Below, one piece after another: positions 21,017 to 29,756 of a DNA stretch of 64,000 bases; the first letter of the stretch is position 1; each line of letters starts with the position of its first letter. The stretch is from Bursaphelenchus xylophilus. Lineage: Eukaryota > Nematoda > Chromadorea > Rhabditida > Aphelenchoididae. The stretch covers positions 186,001-250,000 of the forward strand of contig CAJFCV020000001.1 in the NCBI GenBank assembly GCA_904066235.2, read 5' to 3'. Under the pieces are notes generated by a model. It worked only from the letters and a program-made list of their open reading frames with translations. It made no database searches and was not told the origin of the DNA. The position numbers and the translations under genes are program-made.

Positions 21017-22818
21017 TTGAAAATGTAATAAGAATATGAGAAACACAAGAAGATTGACAATTTAAAAATAATATTCATGTTTTTTACACGTTTTTGAGAT
21101 TTTTGATGATTTTTTGGAAGATGGGAAATTGAATCACTGGTAAGAAGGTCGTGAAAGTAAATTGAAAACATCAGACAGGCCATTTGATTGTCAAATCCAT
21201 CGCCAGACTCCAGGAAAAAACCAATGTATAGCATTTGAGAAGGTAAATTATATTATTCATGACATCTGGATAAAAATTCTCGAATTACTCATCATTATTG
21301 GTCCTATATCGAAACCGCTGGCCGTTTGTATCAAGTAAGACACCGAAAACTTCGTGGTAACATCTTAAAACAAAAAAATAGCAATTAAAATGCAAAATTT
21401 AGAGTAATGAAAAAAGGGCCGGGCCGGGCTTTAGGACCTTTCAGGGCCGGGCCGGGCCGGGCTTTGAAAATTTTGAAAAGGGCCCGGCCGGGCCCAACTT
21501 TTCGGGGGCCGGGCCTGGGGCCCGGGGGTCCCCCGGCCCGGCCCCTTTTGCCATGTCTGGTTGAGAACGAGTTGGTTGGCACACTAAAATTTTTTCATGG
21601 CCGTAGGATTCGAAAGACCTGAGAAAGATCTGGCAATTTCACCAATCGACGATGATACGAATACACACTGGAAAAGAGATGGAATTTTATTTTAAATATG
21701 TTTCATCCATGATTTCAACCGTTCAAAGAAGCTAACCAAAAAAAATCAAAATTTCATAGAAGAATTTAGAAGAAAACAACAGTTAAGAAAAAAAAGTTTT
21801 ATGTTACAGTAATCCACGATACAGTAACCTATCAAAAAAATCTAACAGAAAAGTTTCTTATAATTATTCCTAGAATCTGTGTTGTTAATTTCAAACGTTT
21901 TGAAGACGTTTTATTTTTCACGTATTCATCTTCTAAAATTATATAAAATCCATTTTTACCTTAAATAGAGATATCATGTAGGTCTAAAATTACTCAGTCT
22001 CCCTCATACAGACCTCAAGACTACATTAAAGGTAATTTGCGTCTAATTTGTGGTATTTGCATCCAGGCGGATTCGAACCCGGGACGTCAGATTACTAGTT
22101 CTGCCCAAAAACCACTACACCATGAAAAATGCCGCACCACTTTTTGCACTTTTTTTTAACGTTTATATATCAGAATTTTATGCTGATTAACATATGTAAA
22201 ATTCAGCTGCGGGTTTTCAGAAACAAACTTTTTATGGCCGATTTTATGCGGCCGAACCAGCAGTTTGGTATGTTACAGTAATCCGAATGAGTCAAAACCA
22301 CTTTTTTTGAAATCTACGAGTGCGAAAACATAAGTACTCACAATTCCATGAATTTCTGTGAGTTCGTTACAGATTTATGGGGGATTACTGTATAACTAAT
22401 AAATTGTAAAAATAACTGTGTCAACGGCCGAAATGGGCAAAAATGTTTTGCCACAAGCTTTTTAGGTCGGGTACGGTTACATTGAAGCAAAATACCCGAG
22501 ATCGAATTTTTCTATGTCACGGCCTAACTGGCGGCTGCTTCACTGACTCAGAAATCGTGTTTTTTAAAACACGATTTTTTGATCTAAAGAAGTTATCGTC
22601 GATTTTTATCGACCGGATTACAGTATGACCATGTTACAGTAATCTGACGGTAAAAATGCTACGATTTTCAGATTCCAGGGTGTCAAAAACCCCTGTATGC
22701 CAGGTTTGATCTCTGTGGTCGGATCACATCGGCCTCCAGAGGCTTTGAAGTGTAAAAACGTATTTTGTAAAAAAATATGCCTTCCGGGCAAAATTGGGCA
22801 AAAATATTTTTAGCTTTT
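21017..22818. repeat. 1.8 kb direct duplicate of 11397-13198
   Basis: Offset 9620 bases throughout. The only difference I noticed is TTTAGGACGGG at 12841 versus TTTAGGTCGGG at 22461. It contains the right arm of the inverted-repeat element with GC tract and tRNA-like segment. At 22819 it continues into sequence that looks like the original, uninterrupted right flank of the BEL insertion site (TAGCTTTTCTTCC). Confidence 0.9.
22059..22132 (-). repeat. tRNA-like segment (copy 4)
   Basis: Duplicate of 12439-12512 carried in the 1.8 kb repeat. Confidence 0.6.
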
Positions 22819-23258
22819 CTTCCACAAGTGCTACCGACTATTTTAAGCCAAAAATCTCAAAATCGATTTTTTCCTAAGACCGGGCCCCACTACTGGCTGA
22901 CGCAGTGACTCAAAAATCGTGTTTTAAACAGGGTCAAAAGTTGACAAAAATGTGGCCTTTTTTTGCTAAATTTTGAAAAAAAAAAGTTTCCTACTTTTTT
23001 CCAATGTAGAGTGTAATGCTTCCAAAAAAATTTATTTTTTCTTCGTGAAGTCCTTTCCTGCGCACTCGGGTTCGACTAGGTTGCATTATGATTACGCCCC
23101 GCTATGACTTTTTGTGTCAGCGACAATTCGGCTCAACGAAACCATGGATCATGTCGGTTCGTCGTTTAATGCATGGGGGAGGCTAGGAGAAGGCTTAGTT
23201 AGTGGAAATAATAAGATTTATCGGGTCCTAGAATACACCTATTTTGAGGTATCTTATA
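22819..23258. other. Repeat-derived flank without genes
   Basis: It begins as the tail of the inverted-repeat element (another GTGTTTTAAACA piece near 22919). At about 23185-23258 it becomes the left half of the dispersed repeat also seen in reverse at 47950-48030. No gene is seen. Confidence 0.5.
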
Positions 23259-23513
23259 CAGGGTGTTTCAAGAAATTCCCCGGAAAGTAATCGTCGATTT
23301 CTCGGCGCTCAGTCAAGATATGCAAAAAAATTTTTTTGCATATTAAAGAAGAATATGGGCGGTTTTTTGCCTATGAAAATCATTTTCTCCGCCAACGCGG
23401 AAAGCAGTGAATTCGGCGGAGACTTTTGGGCACTTTTTTGGTCATCACACCCATCTTAAACGCTTATTTGTGGTTTCTGATGGTTGAAATGAGGATTTTT
23501 GCCAATGTATGTG

Positions 23514-24461
23514 AGTAGTAATAAGAGGTAGTTTCTGGCACTAAATTTTGCATCCACTGGAAAAGGGGGGAGGAGCCGGCGCGGGGTGCCGTAAATGAGA
23601 GAGTGTGGGATTGGAGGAGAGTGGGGAGAGAGGTGAGGGAATTTTTATGGTATGGTAGTACTGTAAAGATGAGAGAGTGTGGGATTGGAGGAGAGTGGGG
23701 AGAGAGGTCAGGGGAATTTTGCGGTCAAATTTCAAAAAAGATGAGAGGGTGTCGTAATTGAAAGGACGCGATGAAATTGCGGTAAAAAATGAAAAAGATG
23801 AGAGAGTGTGGGATTGGAGGAGAGTGGGGAGAGAGGTCAGGGGAATTTTGCGGTCAAATTTCAAAAAAGATGAGAGGGTGTCGTAATTGAAAGGACGCGA
23901 TGAAATTGTGGTAAAAAATGAAAAAGATGAGAGAGTGTGGGATTGGAGGAGAGTGGGGAGAGAGGTCAGGGAATTTTGCGGTCAAATTTCAAAAAAGATG
24001 AGAGGGTGTCGTAATTGAAAGGACGCGATGAAATTGTGGTAAAAATGAAAAAGGGGAGAGAGTGTGGGATTGGAGGAGAGTGGGGAGAGAGGTCAGGGGG
24101 ATTTTGCGGTAAAAAAAAAATTGAAAAAGGGTGAGAAAGTGGGGAAAGGAGGAGGATTGCGGGTTGTTGCGCAACCTAGAGGTTGCGGGAGGGCAAGAGG
24201 TTGCGGGGTGTTGCGCAACCGAGATGTTATGAATGTTGCGCAACCTAGAGGTTGCGGTAGGTTAAAGAGTTTATGATTTATGTCTGTGATTTTTTTCCGG
24301 AAAAAGCGGAAGGATCAAGAGTAAGTCTGGTCCATCAATAAAGGTTGATGACCCTTCAATAAACTTTTCGACTCAATGATGATGAAATAATTTTTACCCT
24401 TTTCAAAAGGATTAAGAATCCAATAACTTTTATTCGTTTATTCAAAAAAAAAATCTTTTAA
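23514..24461. repeat. Polinton left terminal inverted repeat
   Basis: It mirrors 40790-41710. Its outer half is a tandem array of about 130-base units (GATGAGAGAGTGTGGGATTG, GAGAGAGGTCAGGG, TTTTGCGGTCAAATTTC, GGACGCGATGAAATTG) with about three and a half copies. The inner half has several GTTGCGCAAC palindromes (24167-24260), then unique sequence down to AATAAACGAATAAAAG in mirror orientation. Confidence 0.93.
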
Positions 24462-24823
24462 ATATTTGTATAAAAAATAAGATCAGATTGAGGGACTTCA
24501 GTGTGACGTTTGGTAACAGGTGTTAAATAAATTTGAATTTCATCTCCGTCAAAGAGACATCTAGTGTCGCTCTCACATCCATCATCTTTATCGTACAGCG
24601 AAAAGAACCACAGCTTCTCACCGCATTTGCTTTGAACAGGTTTCAGACGACAAATCTTACGCCCACGGAATTTCATGTAAAAATTCTAAAAAAAAAAAAC
24701 ATAAAATATATGATATTAAAAACTTACACTAAAATTTATTAACTTCAAAGTATTGATATCGACCCCATCAATGGACACGGCGTATGTCTTCCGGATATAT
24801 TCGTTAAGGGTAATCGAAATCAT
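24458..24823 (-). CDS. Polinton small protein of unknown function
   Basis: Two exons, 24823-24728 and 24685-24458, give 107 residues. The intron is 42 bases (GTAAGTTTTTAATATC...TTTTTTAG), phase 0. The protein begins MISITLNEYIRKTYAVSIDG. It contains a cysteine pair region (CGEKLWFF...CESDTRC) and ends ...DLIFYTNI. The stop codon lies at the inner edge of the terminal repeat. I do not recognise the family. It is divergently transcribed from the gene at 24913, across a short hairpin. Confidence 0.7.
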
Positions 24824-24860
24824 GAGGGCGGAGCTAGAAAAAGATTGGGGCTAAACTCCA

Positions 24861-24908
24861 CGAGGCGAAAATAAGCAAATGACCTCATTTGCTTATTTTG
24901 TCTCCTCG
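24861..24908. promoter_or_regulatory. Hairpin between two divergent Polinton genes
   Basis: The arm CGAGGCGAAAATAAGCAAAT (24861-24880) is mirrored by ATTTGCTTATTTTGTCTCCTCG (about 24887-24908), with a 15-base perfect core and a very short loop. It sits between the starts at 24823 (minus) and 24913 (plus). A bidirectional promoter or protein-binding site is inference. Confidence 0.6.
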
Positions 24909-24912
24909 CGAT

Positions 24913-25753
24913 ATGGCTGCGCCTATTATGACGGAGGAAGAGAGGACGCGCGCCTCTTTTCTGATCAACCCAATGATGGATACGACAACATCCAAAACTG
25001 TAGTCGTCCAGGTCCTCAAGACCTTCAACAGCGAGGAGTCCAGGACAATTTGTGCAACTGATTGCTTTAACAATCACATCACTTTAGAATGGCCGTTCCC
25101 TGATTTTAATATGGGAGGTGAGGCAATATATCCGGGCACACTTCTGAAGCTGGATAATACAGAGGTCCAGAAAAATTTGGCCGAAAAGGTAATTTTTGTT
25201 GATGACACTACTGTTGTAAAACATCTTGGAGGAACCACAAAGAGAAGCGAGTTTTATGAAATGTGCCAAAAAGCACGTCAAGAAGATAAGTAAGTTACGA
25301 TTTGTATAATACAAGATTTTTAGGAATACGGAGACGGTTATCATTCTGAGAATTTGGAAGAACAACAGACCTGCTGACGGAGGTCCGGATATGGTAATAA
25401 ATGGAGCTGACATGTTCAAAAGACCGATTGTAATATATGTAAATGCACATAATAACGTCTCAAAGTTCTCGCCTCTACGAGAAGGACATGTTTATGATCT
25501 TAAAAATGTGGAGAAATTTCCTCATAATGCCGACGATGTGCATCACAAAATAACTCCGAATTCTATGATCACGGTTCTGGGAATCAAAAATTTCTCTCGT
25601 CAATTGAACTGCCAATGTATAAATGGCGAATGGAAGATGACTGAAGTCGTCTTTCCCCATTACGTAAATAAACTCCCGGACTACGATGAGAAAAACAAGG
25701 AAAATGTCACACCGAAAAGAGCGAAAATGCCTCTGAAGCAGAGAAAACTTTAA
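24913..25753 (+). CDS. Polinton protein of unknown function, 268 residues
   Basis: Exons 24913-25289 and 25324-25753 are joined across a 34-base intron (GTAAGTTACG...TTTTTAG) so that the split Lys codon is restored. I chose the ATG at 24913; an in-frame TTG upstream is not needed. The protein starts [20 protein letters not shown] and has alternating hydrophobic segments suggesting a beta-rich fold ([25 protein letters not shown]). It ends in a basic tail ([14 protein letters not shown]) that could be a nuclear localisation or DNA-binding extension. A single-stranded-DNA-binding role would fit a replicating element, but no motif proves it. Confidence 0.75.
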
Positions 25754-25821
25754 TTGTCATATATATATATATTTTTTTAAGGAATCGTGCTATAAATAAA
25801 CATACTTTTGTAAATTTGGAA

Positions 25822-26853
25822 TTATAGCTGAACCCAAGAATTTTTTGATGAGGGAAATCCAATCCATTTGACAAACCCTTCTTTAATGCCCTTACGCAAT
25901 CGTGTTTTGAGAATCTTTTCGATTCGATATTCAGTATCTTCAGAAGTCAGCGAAAGTTCTTCGGTGTAAAATCGGCCCTCAATCGGTTCGCCTTCCGAGT
26001 CAACAAGTTCAAAAGTAATGGGGTTAGTTCTATTAATTTTTGTAATCTTGAAAATTTCATCTGTAAAGGTAGTCCAGTAGCCCTTATCAAAGTCCCCGGC
26101 CTGCCGTGAAATCCTGACCCAATCCCCCACCTTGAACTTGGGCTCTTTGGCTTTTGGGGAATCAGATTGATAAATTTTTTTCCAAATTTCGAACCAGTTT
26201 GAGCTATTAATATCCTTAGGTTTCAAGCCTGTGCTCCTACACACAGTATTGTTGATGGCGTTAATAAACTTGTCCAGCACACCAATCCAATTCAAAGTGT
26301 TTTGTGCGGAAAAGTATTTGTATAAACGAGATTTTAAAGTTCTAATTCCTCTCTCTGCAACTGCTGCTTTGATCTCCGCGTTTTCTCCATGGCGAAGCTC
26401 CAAGTTTTTTGAATCCAAAAAGTTTTTGACATCTTTGGCAACAAACTCTTTGCCCTTATCCGTAAAAATCACCTGGGGGATTTGCGGCATTTTTCTGAAC
26501 ATACATTCGAATGCTTTGAGCATATCCGAAGACTTTTTGGAGAGAACAGGACAAGCAAAGAACCTGCGCGACATTACGTCAACCCCCAATAAACAATATT
26601 TGTAGCCCTTGTTGTATTTTGAAAGAGCCTGAAAGTCCGCCAAATCCATTTGCACATCCGTCATGAACCCTGAGGGGATAGTCTTCAAACGATTGAATCT
26701 TCGACGTCTCGGTTTATGGAGACTATACGAAAAATCACGTGCCAAGATCCGCCGAACATCTTCGTATTTTAGCTTCTTTGTTTTTGCCAAACGAGAAGGC
26801 CCTGTGTATGCAGAGGGATCGTCTAGATCACGAAAGCTTTTTAAAATGCTCAT
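25822..26853 (-). CDS. INT: Polinton retroviral-type integrase with chromodomain
   Basis: 343 residues, intronless. The catalytic core of the rve fold has D70 in QMDLADF, D132 in IFTDKGKEF and E167 in AVAERGIRTLK, that is a D,D-35-E arrangement. It is followed by the basic WVRISRQAG segment typical of the C-terminal domain. The last 40 residues (YRIEKIL...GFVKWIGFPSSKNSW) form a chromodomain, as in other Polinton integrases. It should insert the element, making the 6-base target duplication seen at the ends. The N-terminal zinc site is not evident. The start codon lies 54 bases from the divergent gene at 26907. Confidence 0.93.
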   Translation of the reverse strand: MSILKSFRDLDDPSAYTGPSRLAKTKKLKYEDVRRILARDFSYSLHKPRRRRFNRLKTIPSGFMTDVQMDLADFQALSKYNKGYKYCLLGVDVMSRRFFACPVLSKKSSDMLKAFECMFRKMPQIPQVIFTDKGKEFVAKDVKNFLDSKNLELRHGENAEIKAAVAERGIRTLKSRLYKYFSAQNTLNWIGVLDKFINAINNTVCRSTGLKPKDINSSNWFEIWKKIYQSDSPKAKEPKFKVGDWVRISRQAGDFDKGYWTTFTDEIFKITKINRTNPITFELVDSEGEPIEGRFYTEELSLTSEDTEYRIEKILKTRLRKGIKEGFVKWIGFPSSKNSWVQL

Positions 26854-26864
26854 GATCTGTGCAC

Positions 26865-26876
26865 AGTATATAAATG
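26865..26876 (+). promoter_or_regulatory. TATA-like box AGTATATAAATG
   Basis: It lies about 37 bases ahead of the ATG at 26907. The same AGTATAAA-type core sits at similar distance ahead of other Polinton genes. Confidence 0.55.
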
Positions 26877-26906
26877 TTTCTTTTTTATAGTAGAAAAAAT
26901 ATTATC

Positions 26907-27277
26907 ATGGAGTTGTTTAACTGTACCTCAACATCAGAAAGTTCAATCGGTAACTATTTTTCATATTCTGCTTCGTACGAGACAAAGAAACCCCGGAATG
27001 CAACTGTTCGAAATATTGAAAGGCTTGTAAAAGAACTTGTAGACAGATACTCAAAAGGTTGGAGACTAACTTGAATTATCATATTGTTATAGGTTTCAAT
27101 TACATTACTATGCACATTTCTGGGGAGATGGATCTCGATGAGTTTAAGGTGGAGGCATTGCCATTAAAAGATTTCAAGCCTTCAGATGTTATTAGAGCCT
27201 TTTGTCATGCTTACAGCTGTACGAGAACTTTCACGAATACTCCCTTTAACTTGCAATTATTATTTATTAAACAATAA
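26907..27277 (+). CDS. Polinton small protein of unknown function
   Basis: Exons 26907-27057 and 27093-27277 give about 111 residues. The 35-base intron (GTTGGAGACT...TTATAG) splits a Gly codon. The product starts MELFNCTSTSESSIGNYFSY and has a basic helix-like stretch (NATVRNIERLVKELVDRYSK), then an acidic segment. No domain is recognised. It is preceded by a TATA-like box and is convergent with the large minus-strand gene that ends at 27280. Confidence 0.65.
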
Positions 27278-27279
27278 AT

Positions 27280-28773
27280 TTAAAAAACCGCCAGAGGTTT
27301 GAAACATAAAGTTAAACAAGTAATGCCATAATCAAAAGGGCATAAACGTCCATCTAGAGTTCTAATTTGAACATGTAATACAGAGATCTCCCTTGCTCTA
27401 ACAGGTATCATTAACGGTTGATCGTAAATCTGTTCCACAACATCCCCCGGTTTGCCTTTTACTGTAACCATACGAAGCATAGGTGTTTGAAAACTGCCGA
27501 CAATAACCTGTTCAACTAAATCGTCAACGTATACGGCTAGGTTCTTGATGCCACCACTGAGATCAGGAGAGAATGGAGCGACAGTTTCGTTTACAATTTC
27601 CCCATAATCCGAAAACCCTAGAGTGTACTTTAATTGGGGTGAGAACTCAATCTTCCCCACTACTTCATGATTAACATGTGTTTTCACACGCTGAATTTTC
27701 TTGTCGTATAATATTGCGAAATCGGAAGATCTTAAAGGTCTCAGGTTATACATTGCTTTGATTGGCTCTTTCACCGTTTTATGAGGGCGGTTCAATTCAT
27801 AGACGGGGACCTTCAAAGGTTCAGTCTCAATACGTCTCGTGCCAACCAGGGCAAGGGGGCGTGACATTCTGGGATACTCAACATCCATAAAACCAATCGC
27901 AGGATTGTGCGTAGGCAGATGGTCGGTCGAAACCGGGGAGAAGGAGGTCGCGCCGCTTTTGTTCTTGGCAGATTGGGAGTTGTTGTTATTCGGGGCCTTT
28001 TTTTCATTTTCGAGAGATAAATTGCCTTTTTGTATATTATTGGAAAGGTGTGATGACGAGGCCTTTGAGGATGCAGAGGGAGCGGTATGTTGTGCCCCTG
28101 TTAGTGTTGTTGTAGATGGAGTAGCTATGCTAGTAGTAATTGGATTGCTAAGAGTAGACGGTTGTAAAACAGGCGGATTAGAAGGAGGCAAAGGGCTAGG
28201 TTGAGCAGCACCATGAGGAAATGTAGTACTTTTAGCAGTATCTCTAGTAGTATTTCGAATACCCCCCGGATTATTTCTAGTACCAACATCAGCAATATTA
28301 GTATTAGAAACGTTTGGAAGAGAAACATTTTGTACCGCGGCTTTTGTCAAAGGGATTGGATTTCCCTCATCAGTCTTCACAGACTTCTTTAATGCGACAT
28401 CCATCTTTTTACCCTTTTTTAAAACCTTTGGCTCTTCCGGAGCATTTCTTTTACGACGCCCCTCTCCCTTCTCAAGCTCTTCTTGAACCACCGAATTCAA
28501 ATATGTCACCAAACTCTCAATTGTATTAAAACTCCCTTTAGGGATGTGTATTCTCAAGATTGCGTAAGCAGTTGTAAGATCGATATATTGCCCATCCAAG
28601 GTCCCGATAGAAGCCCATGAATGAGGATAGACAATGCTCTGTAAACCACATAAATAGGGGGCGTCAAATGTCAAGGGTTTAGGCAACACGATTTTGAAAT
28701 CAGCAGGGGTATTTTTCCCAAAGGTGTTACTAGGATCGTTGCTGGGAAGCACAATAAAAAATGACGAACGCAT
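27280..28773 (-). CDS. Polinton virion-type protein with LPSN...YPHSW N-terminal domain
   Basis: 497 residues from MRSSFFIVLPSNDPSNTFGK; an ATG three codons earlier (28782) is equally possible. The N-terminal pattern, LPSN then F.I.LP.PL and a YPHSW motif, recalls a domain I associate with Polinton-like elements of many animals and suspect is a minor capsid, penton or fibre component. I cannot prove which. Residues about 115-370 are low-complexity, rich in Ser/Thr/Pro/Asn, with KK/KR clusters (GRRKRNAPEEPKVLKKGKK). A second folded domain covers the last 130 residues. The gene is divergent from the TFIIB-like gene at 28816. Confidence 0.8.
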   Translation of the reverse strand: MRSSFFIVLPSNDPSNTFGKNTPADFKIVLPKPLTFDAPYLCGLQSIVYPHSWASIGTLDGQYIDLTTAYAILRIHIPKGSFNTIESLVTYLNSVVQEELEKGEGRRKRNAPEEPKVLKKGKKMDVALKKSVKTDEGNPIPLTKAAVQNVSLPNVSNTNIADVGTRNNPGGIRNTTRDTAKSTTFPHGAAQPSPLPPSNPPVLQPSTLSNPITTSIATPSTTTLTGAQHTAPSASSKASSSHLSNNIQKGNLSLENEKKAPNNNNSQSAKNKSGATSFSPVSTDHLPTHNPAIGFMDVEYPRMSRPLALVGTRRIETEPLKVPVYELNRPHKTVKEPIKAMYNLRPLRSSDFAILYDKKIQRVKTHVNHEVVGKIEFSPQLKYTLGFSDYGEIVNETVAPFSPDLSGGIKNLAVYVDDLVEQVIVGSFQTPMLRMVTVKGKPGDVVEQIYDQPLMIPVRAREISVLHVQIRTLDGRLCPFDYGITCLTLCFKPLAVF

Positions 28774-28815
28774 ATCTAACATACAAATCACTAACCGTTT
28801 TGTTTTTATAGTGAC

Positions 28816-29608
28816 ATGGAGCGTTTGACGTGCCCCTTTCATACAGAGGCGGAGTTGATAGAAGATTTTAGATGTGGAGATCTGATTTGCCCAGAGTGTG
28901 GCGTCGTTGTCGGCGAACGGATCTTTGACGTCTTAAATGATGTGCCTTTTTATACCACAACACCTACATCAAAAATGTCTGAAGAGAATACAAAAATATT
29001 ACAAGAGATGACCAGTAAAGGACATCTGCCCTCAAGCATTGAAAAGGATGTTTCAATCCTATTTGACAGAATCAAAGACTATGTAAAAAACACTAGTGAC
29101 AAACATGTTTTAGCCACTTGCTTGTACATAACATGTCGTAAAAATGGGGTTCCACGGAGTTTCAAAGGTTATCAATGACCCAAGCGTTTCATTTTTCCCT
29201 TTTTAGAAATCTCAGAATTGTCGGCGGTTAACATAAAGAAGATCTATAAATGTTTCAAACAGATCCCCGGAAATATTGCCAATGCAAACAAACCGATTGG
29301 AGTCGAGGAATATGCAAGCAGATTTTGCGCTTATCTAGGGCTCTCCTATAAAAGACATGCTCAACTAGTAAAAATGGTTCATACAGTTCAAAATAAAAGT
29401 GTGCTGACGGGGTAACATATATCAATCTAAAAAATAAAAAATGTTCAGAAATCCTCTTCTTTCAACTATCGCTGCAACTTTATACTACATGTGCAGAGAA
29501 GAATACACACTAATGGACATTTACAGGGCAACAGATGTGAGCAAGAATACACTTCGTAAACTACAGAAACAGATTGAAAAAGTCTTCGAGGAAGAAAAAT
29601 CCGACTGA
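28816..29608 (+). CDS. TFIIB-like transcription initiation factor in the Polinton
   Basis: Exons 28816-29167, 29207-29411 and 29449-29608 give 238 residues; introns are 39 and 37 bases. The N-terminus is a TFIIB zinc ribbon with C6, H9, C25 and C28 (CPFHTEAELIEDFRCGDLIC, then PECGVVVGERIFD), the same C-x2-H/C...C-x2-C plan and flanking residues as cellular TFIIB. It is followed by cyclin-type repeats, with the linker equivalent NGVPRSFKEISELSAVNIKK and a second repeat around SRFCAYLGLS and LLSTIAATLYYMCREE. It should bridge promoter DNA, TBP and RNA polymerase II. It is shorter than cellular TFIIB (over 300 residues), with a reduced ribbon-cyclin linker and a clipped C-terminus. Capture from a host gene is inference. 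Confidence 0.93.
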
Positions 29609-29756
29609 CCCCCTTTTATCGTTAAATGTTCCCCTTATCCTTACACCTATTTACAATGTTTTGATTCCCTCTTATTATCATATATTTTTCGTGAACTGTT
29701 GGCGTGTTATTATCGTACCTTTCTTAATTCAATTAATAAAGAAAAAAATTTTTTAG

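Noticed and set aside
20438..22818. A second independent BEL insertion
   Set aside because: The fragment has only 0.58 kb of internal 3' sequence, shares its LTR with the intact element and ends at a junction lacking any LTR or target duplication. A rearrangement or assembly join explains it better.
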